Below are positions 55,011 through 64,000 of a stretch of 64,000 bases of DNA, piece by piece. Under the pieces are notes generated by a model that did no database searches, was not told where the DNA came from, and saw only the letters and a list, made by a program, of their open reading frames with translations. Position 1 is the stretch's first letter. Each line of letters begins with the position of its first letter. Source of the DNA: Armigeres subalbatus (Eukaryota > Arthropoda > Insecta > Diptera > Culicidae); NCBI RefSeq assembly GCF_024139115.2, contig NC_085140.1:30305806-30369805 (forward strand), written 5' to 3'. The translations under genes were made by a program, and so were the position numbers.

Positions 55011-57600
55011 AATTTTTCCGCGGTCTCCGGTAATTCCACTTGTTATTCCTCCTGGAAACGCTATAGGAATTCCATATGGAATTCCACAAGAAAGTCTTTC
55101 GGGGGTTCCCTCAGGAACTCTTTCGGAAGTTCCTCCAGGAATTTCTCCGAGAGCTCACTCATCAATTCTTTCATAAATTCTTCTGGGAATTCCCCCAGAA
55201 ATTCCTCCAAAAATCCTTTCCCCTTGTATCAGGTATTTCTCTAGCAATTCCTCCGTAAATTCCTGCAGTAATCCTCCAGGGCTTCCTCCTGAAAATCCTC
55301 CAGGAGTGTCTCCGTAAATTCATTCTTTGGAAATTCCTCCAGGGATTCGTCCGAAAGTTCATCTACAAATTCTTCCGAAAAATTCTCCAGAAATTCCTCC
55401 GAAATTTCTTCCAGAAACCTTTCGAGAAATCCATCCGCATCCATTGGGGGATTCTCCGAAGAATTTCTCCACGATTTTCTCCGGAAATTCCTCTACGATT
55501 TCCTCCAGGAGCTCCTCCGCAAATTCCTCTACCGGAACTCCTTCGAAAATTCCTTCCGGAATTCCTTTGCAAATTCCTCCATTCGAAACTTCCTCCAGGA
55601 ATTCCTTCGAAAGTTCCTCTCGGAATCCCTTCACAAAATTCCTGGAATTCCTTCGCAAAATCCTCCAGGAATTTTTTCGCAAAATCCTCCAGGAATTCCT
55701 TCGCAAAATCCTCCAGGAATTCCTTCGGAAATTTCTCAAGGAATTCCCTCGAAAACTCCTGCAGGAATTCATTCGCCAAATCCACCAGGAATTCCTTCGC
55801 AAAATCCTTCAGGAATTCCTCTGGAAACTCCTCCAGGAATTCTTTTGAAAATTCCTCCAGAACTTCCTTCGGAAATTGCTTTAGGAATTTCTTCAGAAAT
55901 TCCTCCAGGAATTCCTCTGAGCATTCCTCTGGGCATTCCTCCAGGTATTCCTCCCGGAATTCCTCTGGAAATTCCTCCATGATTTCTTCCAGAAATTTCT
56001 CCAAAAATTACTCAGGAAATTTCTTCTAGAACTTTTCCGAAAATTCCTTCAGGATATCCTCCAGGATTTATTCCGGATATTTCTCTAGGATGGCCTCCGG
56101 AAATTCGTCCGGGAATTTTTCCGAAAAGTCCTCCATGAATTCCTTCTCCGATAAAGAAGTCCCGGAGGAATTCCTGGAGCAATTCCTTGAGGAATTCCAG
56201 AAGGAAGTTCCTCCAGGAATTCTCTCGAAAATTCCTACAGGAATTATTTTGGAAATACCTTCAGGAATTATTTCGGAAATTCCTCCAGGAATTCTTTCGG
56301 AAATTCCTCCAGGAATTCTTTCGTAAATTCCCACAGGAATTTTCTCGGAAATTCCTCCAAAAATTTCTTCGGAAATTCTACCAGAAATTCCTTCGGAAAT
56401 TCCACCAAAAATTCCTTTGAAATTCCACCAGGAAATATCTTCAGGAATTCCTGCGGAAATTCCTCCAGGAATTCCTTCGGAAATTTCTCCAGGCAGAGAT
56501 GTCCGGAAGGGATTCCTGGAGGTATGTCCGGAGGAATTCTTAAAGGAATGCCCAGCAAAATTCCTGGAGGAATTTCCGGAAGTAGTCTTGACAAAAATGT
56601 CTGACGATTTTCTAGAGGAATTTTTGGAAGAAACCATGGGAGAATTTCCGGAGGAACTCCTGGAAAAAATTCTACTTGCGAACTACTTCCGGAAATTCCT
56701 CCAGGAATTTTCCCGGGCATTCCTCTTCCTGAAATTTCTCTAGGATTATTGCCTCCGGAAATTCTTCCGGAGGAGTTCCAGGTGGAACTCCCGAAGGAAC
56801 TCCCGGTGGTATTCTCGAAGAAATTTCCGCAGGAATTCCCGAAAGAATTTCCGCAGAAATTCCTCAAGAGGTTCCCGAAGGAATTTCAGAATCCTGGAAG
56901 AATTCCCGAAGGAACTCCCGGTGGGATTCTCGAAGAAATTTCCGCAGGAATTCCCGAAAGAATTTCCGCAGAAATTCCTCAAGAGGTTCCCGAAGGAATT
57001 TCAGAAGGCATTCCTGGAGGAATTTCTGGAGGAACTCACGGAGGAAATCCCGGAGGAATTCTTGGAGGAATTTCCGGAGAAATTCTTGGTAGATTCTCGA
57101 AGGAGTTCTCGGAAGATTTCGTAGAGGAATTCCTAGAGGAGTTTTTGGAGGAACTCTTGGAGGAATTCTTGGAGGAATTCCCAGAGAAATTATTGGAAGG
57201 ATTCCCTGAGGAATTCTTGGAGGATTTCCCGGATAAATTATTGGAGGAATTCTCGGAAGAGTTCTTGGAGAAATTCCTGGAGAAATTCCTTGAAGAATTT
57301 CCTGAGGAATTCCTAGGAAAATTCCCTGAGGAATTCCTAAAGGAGTTTTTGGAGGAATTCCCAGAGAAATTATTGGAAGGATTCCTAGGAAAATTCCCTG
57401 AGGAATTCCTGAGGAAAACTTGGTGGAAACCCTGGAGAAATTCGGAGGAATTCTTTGAGAAATTCTCGAAAGATTTTCTTAAGAATTATCGAAGGAATTT
57501 CTGGTGGAATTCCACGAGGAACTCTCAGAGAAACTACTGAAGGATTTCCCTGGAAGAATTCATGAAGAAATTTCAATAATTAAAAAAATATCTTTAATAA
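54990..57600. repeat. GGAATTCC-core satellite array with polarity switches
   Basis: About 2.6 kb of 12/24-bp repeats with a palindromic core (GGAATTCC or GAAATTTC) joined by CTCCA, CTTCG or their complements. From about 55020 to 56490 the top strand reads CCTCCAGGAATTCCTTCGG; from about 56495 to 57560 it reads mainly GGAGGAATTTCCGG. Short flips occur at 56150-56200 and 56690-56760. Because the unit is a multiple of 3 and the core is palindromic, long ORFs such as 56749-57540 (+) and 55363-56004 (-) arise on both strands. Confidence 0.9.
56790..57019. repeat. 115-bp direct duplication inside the satellite
   Basis: CCCGAAGGAACTCCCGGTGG starts at 56790 and again at 56905. The following about 90 bases are almost identical, so this duplication is recent. 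Confidence 0.9.
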
Positions 57601-58064
57601 AGAAAGAAAAAAATAAAATTCATTGGGAAATTTCCAAAAGAAATCCTAATCAAATTTTGCCGAGCAAATCCTGAAGAAATTTCCGAAGTATAGTTTGGAG
57701 GAATTTGTTTAACATATACTGTAGTTTCTGGAGGGACTCGTATAGGGAATTTTTGGTGGGTTTAACGGGAGAGTTACCTGGATTTCTGGAATATCTGGTG
57801 GAATTTGTGAAGGAGAATTACTTGCGAAAATTGTGGAGAAATTCTTAAAGGAATGAATTGTTGTAGGAACTTCTAAAATCATTTTATTTCTGGAAGAATT
57901 CCTGGTGGTCCTGTAGGTATTCCTGGAGGAATTCTTGAAGGAATTCCACGAGAAGAAACTCCTGAAAGAATTTGAGTTGGAAGAATCATTTTCCGGATGA
58001 ATTTCTTTGAAACATTCTGACTTAATGTTGATAAAGCAATAATTTTCTACAAATCAAATTCAAA
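57601..58064. other. Satellite fringe
   Basis: Scattered GGAATT-type words (for example 57900-57960) in AT-rich sequence; decayed edge of the array. Confidence 0.5.
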
Positions 58065-58370
58065 ATAGCTTAGCTTAGCTTATACTGACTGTACATATCA
58101 ATGGTTGCTACTCCATGATTGCCCAGAGCTGGTGCGAATTGCACTTCGATCCAAGTGAATAGTGGTTGGGAGTTACCATCTATTCTCGAATTGCACGTTC
58201 CAGCAGCTCTCAAATATTGAACAATAACGGCGCCGGCCAAGTCCTTACAGTCAGTTGGGAAAGGAAGGGAATATTAATGTGTGGTAATTGTTGCTACTAG
58301 AGACCGAGAACACCTCTGCATCTCCACAAATACCACGGAAAGGAAGTTGTGTTAGTTGGGTGGGGTAATC
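58065..58370. repeat. Dispersed repeat with (TTAGC)n start
   Basis: AGCTTAGCTTAGCTTATACTG, then ATATCAATGGTTGCTACTCC, GAATTGCACGTTCCAGCAGC, and AACGGCGCCGGCCAAGTCC. I remember this order as common in Aedes sequence; class unknown. No coding capacity. Confidence 0.5.
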
Positions 58371-58699
58371 AGAAACATACATCGGGATTCACCATGGAAA
58401 GTGATGTGATCTATGCAACTTCTATATTACTAATTACGACGGATATTTTCGTATACAACAGTATTAGCATCTTCTAATCATATTTTTATAAAATACGTGT
58501 TCTATTGTTCATCCATCGTAAGGATAAACAATCAATCAGTCAAAGTGAGCGATTGTTCTTTTGAATGTGGATTTCAACGCAAACGCCATCATTATTGCAT
58601 CAACGCGAGGATATGCAACGCTCACTGCGAAAGGGCGACAATGTAACAATAAGTTTATTCGAAACTATGCAATCATCATCAATAAACCTAGGGCACCCT

Positions 58700-59045
58700 G
58701 AGTAGACGAAAATAGCTCAATAATATCAAATCTTGATAAGATAGCAAAATGAGATCTGGACATGATTGATATAAGAGATAAAAGATCAGACGAAAATATC
58801 TAAATTTTGCCCTAAAACATCATGAGGAGATCAACTTATGCTATTTGTAAGAAGTAATCAATATCATGTGCTATTGGCTTGTTCTTATTCAAAACATATT
58901 TCGATATTGAAATGATATTTCGGTGCAAATGTTTGATATTGTTGGCTGTTCTTTTATCTCTTATATCAATCAAGACCATATCATGTTTTGTTATTCTGTT
59001 CATGCCTTCTGCCCGGGACCCGAGCAGTAGAAAATATCTCAACAA
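58700..59045. mobile_element. Inverted-repeat element around GATTGATATAAGAGATAAAA
   Basis: GATTGATATAAGAGATAAAA (58763-58782) is matched by TTTTATCTCTTATATCAATC (about 58951-58970), with weaker pairing for about 40 bases further out. The outer edges carry similar GAGTAGACGAAAATAGCTC and GCAGTAGAAAATATCTC words in direct orientation. Confidence 0.6.
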
Positions 59046-62000
59046 TACCTAATTATGTTTTGATTCCTTATTTTATTATGAAGCAGCCCTGCACAAAAGG
59101 CAAAACACCAGAGGAGTGATACCAAAAACTAACATGCAAAATACCTCTGGCATAACATACTCTGTAATTACAATACCAAACGCATAATACATTATTATTC
59201 GTTTTGTATTAAAATACCTAAGCATGTTATGACTGAAGCATTTTGCATATCAATCCTAGCGCCACCCTCCGGAATTCCACCTCTTAAGCAAGGCGAGTTC
59301 ATAGTAACTTCTGTTATCAAGGTCGTCGCTCCTACAAGGACAGGCAACTCCATTCAGAATCAAATTATTAAATCTGTTACAACTATTTTTGTGTGCATTC
59401 GAAATTATATACAACATGGAGAAAGGACGTGCCTAGTGTGGAAGGATAATAAAGAGTTTATTTCGCGGAATTTTTACTAACAGCGCTGACGCAAGCCATG
59501 TGCAACAAATCGAAAATGAAAATATCCTAAATGCTAGGTAAAACAGAATGCCGAGTGTAAGAGAGTGAACCGGGCGTGTGAGTAGAAGCCGTAATCTATG
59601 ATTAAGATGAATTTAATAGTGCACGATTATTGAAAAACAGTTCAACATTAAATCATGTTTTAAAAGTGAGCTTTTCTCCTGCTTAGGTCAATTAGAACGA
59701 ATATGAATTACTCACGTAGATCGCCGCATATGCACAACAATAGTCTACATAAGTCTACAGTACATACTTTAAAATGCTCGAAAGCGAAGTTTGCAATTAT
59801 CATAAATCATAGCAAATTAAATCCAAACAAATAAGTATTACAGTTTGAAGCTGTTCAGCACCCTAACCAGAGATTTGCCATATGTTCGAAAGAAATTGGC
59901 CAAGACCCCTATTTCCAACCGCAATAGCTCTATTACAATCAAGTCTGTCAGTTTAGACGTAGATTGTATTGAAAACAAATTAGGATATAGGGGAACTGTT
60001 TGGCATTCCATCTCACAGCTCCCATATTCATCCCATCAAAAACAAAGCAATGAAAAGTAATTTGATTTGTTTCTTGTTTTTGTGTTTTTTTTTCTGCAGT
60101 GAGCACGCATGTTAGCGAAAATAAGCGACGAGATTGGTGTTTTATTTCTTTGTTTTGCGATGAGACGAACATATGCTCAGTGAGATAGAAAATCGAACAG
60201 TTTCCTTAATTGTCAATTGAAGCTGAACTGTTATTAGATGTTTAATTATGACAAATAACAGTTTTTTCTCTCTAACCTTGTTAAAAACCTGAAATTACTT
60301 AAAAATTTTGAAGATTTTACATGCTTTCTGACAGCAGCAAGATAATTGTCACCGTCTCGTCCAAACTTCTGGTCTTCAAATCCTTCGTCCGTCAGCTCAG
60401 CAAATTTAACATCATCCTGTCGCGGAGAAATATTTGTGGTGAGCCCACAAATAATCTGTTCGTCACCCGCTTATATCCGTCCATTGGCAATATTTCATCA
60501 CTTTTCACCGTTTTTTGCAAAAATAGCTAGAAATTGACGGCAGCTTGAAAAACGAGCAATGGGTAATGTCCCTATAAAAAATGTTTCTCTACAAATCAAA
60601 TTCAAAATATGCCACTAACCGAAATACACATATTGTGAGTCCTGGTAGTAATATTTTCCCTAAATGAGTATTGTTTAATAATATATTCAATTTATTAGAT
60701 AAATAAACTCCTCTATTAACTTAAGTTGATGTTGAACTAAAGATGTGAAAAACGTAGGGGCAGGTCTTGCAGCTGGTAATTAAGATGAAAAGGTAATTTG
60801 AGCACTTTTTGTTATAGGCATTCCCTAAGAAGAATTCTGGACGAATTCTAAGAACTCCCGTAGCACCGGAATTTTGCTGGAATGCATAAAAATTAATGTA
60901 AGTAAATGTCATTTTGTAATGCACCAGAAAGGCATCATCGCCGCTAGGTGAATCAATAAGTGTTATTTGTTTGGTTTTTCAATTTGACGCTTCTATTCGA
61001 ACAACAGTGTGCGTGTATTCAGTCCACCCGGCCGGGATAACCCGATGCAATGTGAACTAATTGAAATCCCTGCATAAAAATGAAAGCTGTCTGACCCCGC
61101 TTCCGGCCCGGCCCGGGTGCAATGAGAATAGGCCTTTATTCTTCCATCCATCTATTGCAATTTTCGGGACACATTTTGAAGCAAAACTAAAATGATGTAT
61201 CACTCTGCATATTATCCACCAGGTGGCATGAGTAATCCCGTAACAACACTTCCTCGACGTTTCCTACCTACTGCATTGAATGAAAATAAGTGCTTTTCCT
61301 GAATAAAGCATAAGATAATGCACTGTGTGATATATGTAATCAAAAATATGCAATTCAGATTCTGTCAATATGTGTAGAGTAATGAACAAAAATTCAACCC
61401 TTGAAGAACAACGACGATCGATCGGAACGCTTTCGGGTTCCTTCAGGGGATGGTAATCGTAAATTCAAATCTCGCAAAGGGGTTTTTCTTCAGCAATTTT
61501 ATTTTTTCAGTTCTCCATCCCATAAGTCTAGTTTGTGTTCGGCATTGTCATGACGGTACCAAACACAGACAAATATTTGTTCAATCTGGATGGTCAAAAT
61601 ATTTTTTTTTTTGTAAATAATGAAATGTGTCTAAAAATTGTAATCAATATCGAAAAAGTGAAAGCCCAGAATTCACTTTTATATCTCAGTTTCTAAAAGC
61701 CAGTCAGTTTACTGGCTGGTGTCAAAGATATTTGTCTCGATCGTTCTTTTCGCTTGCTGCCTAAAATTTGAGGGTTTCATTTAGCCCGACACCATTCATC
61801 AATTGTACATAAATTTTGGTCTGAGTCCTTAGCATCGTAATACTTTTCATCCTCACATCCTTATGAAGAGAACAACGTACTCGTTCTTGGTGGTGGAGAC
61901 GCATGGTATGATACGTTCTTGAAATATGTGTGATTTGACTATACATATATTAAAATATTATGGACGAATAAACCCCACCGTGTAACGTTGACTGTGCTAT

Positions 62001-62898
62001 TGTCAGACTCATCGAATTCAAAACGGTTATGCTTGCTCGGTTTTACATAAACGGGCCCAGTAGAGGGATATGAAGTGAACGAAATGTCATCAAAATTGCA
62101 GATTAACCGGTGGAATCAAGCACCATTTTTTTTTCTTCTGGTGTCCCCAGTGCTTCAGTGCTTTGGTTTTATAACAGTCGATCCGGATATCATAAAAAAG
62201 GATTCGATTACAGCTCCTTCTCGGTACAAGTCATTACTGATGGTTATGACGGTTGCATCCCTTTTGGGCCATCTCATAAGACGACCGAATCTCTGTACCC
62301 GAAGCGCCATCACCAGTCAGTAGTGTCGTCCGCTGACTATGGCAATGAAAAACAACAGATAATATTCTGCTCCCTGCGACCGGGCCCACCATAGCACTTT
62401 CCGTGCTTGATCTGAACGAGTCGAGGGCACCCTGGTTTAGAGCCATAAGCGAGAGAACGGTGCAAATGGGGTTTTGTATGGCATTAATGAAAATTCTGCT
62501 GACCAAACCCGATATCACAGTGCAGAAGCTGCCCGAGTGAGACTGTTTTTGAAGCTATTGCTGCTTGAAATAGTTCCATTGGCGTATTTTATCAAGGTCT
62601 GGAAGTGGGGGCAAGATTCAGTCATTTCACGAAGAATTCAAGTCTTTTTCAACTATGCAATATTGAATTCGCGATTGAACGTGTTTCGTATCGGACGTGG
62701 TTCCGGGTGATTTATTCTGTTTTGAGCGGTCAAAAAGTAAATCAATTTGTTCGTGATTGTACATGTTTTGAGTTCTGCTTTGTGCTGATGAGTAAATTGA
62801 TTAGAAGGAGAAAAACTTCAGTGCGCGTTTGCTCGATGATTGAGTATCGGAAATTTACGTTTAACGATCGAAATGTCATTTTCTGCGATGGTTGCGAC
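59046..62898. other. AT-rich region without supported genes
   Basis: About 3.9 kb. ORFs at 60321-60530, 62075-62323 and 62605-62907 are short and carry no domain I know. No clear repeat boundaries. Confidence 0.35.
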
Positions 62899-63448
62899 CT
62901 AGGATAGGATGTGCCAAGTAGTCAGTAAAAATCGTACCGATTTGCTGTCACAATCGTACCGGTTGCTGATTGGTTGAAAATGACAATCGATTACTTCGAT
63001 TGGTGGTGGCGCGTTTTTCGTAGGGCAGCATGTTGTTAGTTTGGCCGTGTTGCAGGTTTGTAAAGTTGATATTAAGCAAAATTTCGTAAATGTTTGAGTT
63101 CCAGTTTTTTGATGAAAAATAAATTTATATTGAAATGCAAACGCAATATAAATTATTCTCAAGGGCTGTAAAGGTTTAAAACTGTTGATTTTTAACATTA
63201 TCATTCACCTTTCCGTCATTTTGGATCTCAAATTCATTTTTTCAGTAGCGAAAACTTCTCTCTGTTAGTCTTTCGCTTCTCATACATAAATAATGGATGA
63301 AACGAGAAGAAAAACATCAAGTTCTGATACATGATATTTGGAATATTTTGTACCAAATTACTTTGGCTGCACTGGCGACCACCTCGTCAGAGCAACCGAC
63401 TAAAAAACAACAAGGCAGTCTCAATTGAGTTGTCACATCCTATCCTAG
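62899..63448. mobile_element. 550-bp TIR element with perfect 8-bp TSD
   Basis: The left end CTAGGATAGGATGTG is matched perfectly by the right end CACATCCTATCCTAG. GTTGCGAC flanks both ends (62891-62898, 63449-63456). The interior is non-coding, with ATCGTACCG repeated at 62931 and 62953. The 8-bp TSD fits hAT or P-like elements. Confidence 0.85.
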
Positions 63449-63810
63449 GTTGCGACGATGCACTTTAGATCATTGTTTTTGCCACATCATTTTGGGTGAG
63501 GAAATCTTCCTAAGTGGTCATCCCGTTCGTGAGTTATATTGACTCAAAGGACATGCAAACTAATTTTTAAATATACAGATTTTGCGCTCGCTAATGGCGG
63601 CGAAGTGTGTTCCGAAGAGTGCCGTTTTGATATTCAAGAGGTAGAAAATATTTACATATTTTAATCAATGTAGGCATAGTTTCAATGAAAATAAAACAAA
63701 GTGAAAATCAAGAAGTTGACACCAACACTTTACAATGGTGAAATCCTGCAGTGTCAACGGTTGAAGTTGACAGCAAAATAAAATTTGAATGAAGTATTAG
63801 AAATATTCCA
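63449..63810. other. Unassigned spacer
   Basis: No supported feature. Confidence 0.35.
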
Positions 63811-64000
63811 TAAAAACCCAGATTAATCCACCTAGCGGTGATGACGCCTTTCTCGTGCGGTAAAAAAAATAGTATTTTGGGCATTACTTCTGAGCCCATC
63901 GTCCGTTTGGGCCAATTTTCAATAGGAAATAATGAGACAAGATTCTGCGTCTAATGCAACCTGTTGCGAGGAAATCGGTTCAGGGTAAGTGCATTAAAAG
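63811..64000 (+). mobile_element. GCCTTTCTCGT MITE-like repeat, left half, cut by window end
   Basis: AACCCAGATTAATCCACC, CGCCTTTCTCGTGCGG, TTCTGAGCCCATCG, AATAGGAAATAATGAGACA and GAGGAAATCGGTTCAGG parallel 4600-4930. The (AC)n and right half would be expected beyond the window. Confidence 0.8.

Noticed and set aside
55327..57540. Long ORFs on both strands with repeated EFLEEFPE or IPPGIL peptides
   Set aside because: Produced by a 12/24-bp satellite with a palindromic core; a unit length divisible by 3 keeps frames open on both strands.

Overview
The window looks like intergenic or intronic DNA from a culicine mosquito, most likely the genus Aedes. The reasons are the very dense, nested transposable elements, including BEL/Pao LTR retrotransposons, RTE-like and R1-clade LINEs, and many short inverted-repeat elements. 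Long (AC)n tracts are also present, as are several dispersed repeats I know from Aedes sequence. Species and repeat-family names are from memory; nothing was searched. There is no sign of bacterial operons, phage or CRISPR.

Layout. 1-690 is a 23-bp minisatellite. 1137-3248 is an RTE-like LINE (copy A, minus strand) with a 9-bp target-site duplication (TSD). 4163-4311 is a hAT-type MITE with a perfect 8-bp TSD. 4600-8057 is a nested structure: an R1-clade element (5057-7831) sits inside the (AC)n tract of a MITE-like repeat whose halves lie on either side. 8340-24300 holds tandem repeats, several MITEs, a 2.04-kb TIR element (17862-19900), a tRNA-like gene (20329-20403) and a hairpin-rich repeat.

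24298-36556 holds two degenerate BEL/Pao elements. Copy 1 has a probable 5' LTR and an in-frame Gag-RT fusion made by deletion. Copy 2 keeps a partial 3' LTR. LINE copy B (14-bp TSD) and an older LINE fragment lie between them. LINE copy C (36557-39848, 10-bp TSD) interrupts the copy 2 LTR and is itself interrupted by a poly(A)-tailed retroposon (12-bp TSD). 40350-43680 is AT-rich and empty. 44676-48337 is a second R1-clade copy, again ending at (AC)n and followed by the same MITE half.

49576-50401 holds the only plausible host gene I found: two short coding exons (77 residues), a 46-nt GT-AG intron, a good start context, and AATAAA 94 nt after the stop. 51180-52200 is a decayed Transib-like (RAG1-related) transposase. 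52880-57600 is mainly a GGAATTCC-core satellite whose polarity flips, with a hAT-like MITE and a Tc1/mariner-like element nested beside it. 58060-64000 holds further dispersed repeats and a 550-bp TIR element with a perfect 8-bp TSD.

No retrotransposon here can encode a complete set of working proteins. All are truncated, frameshifted or mutated at catalytic residues. The main value of the window is the readable order of insertions, several precisely bounded non-autonomous elements, and the candidate small gene.
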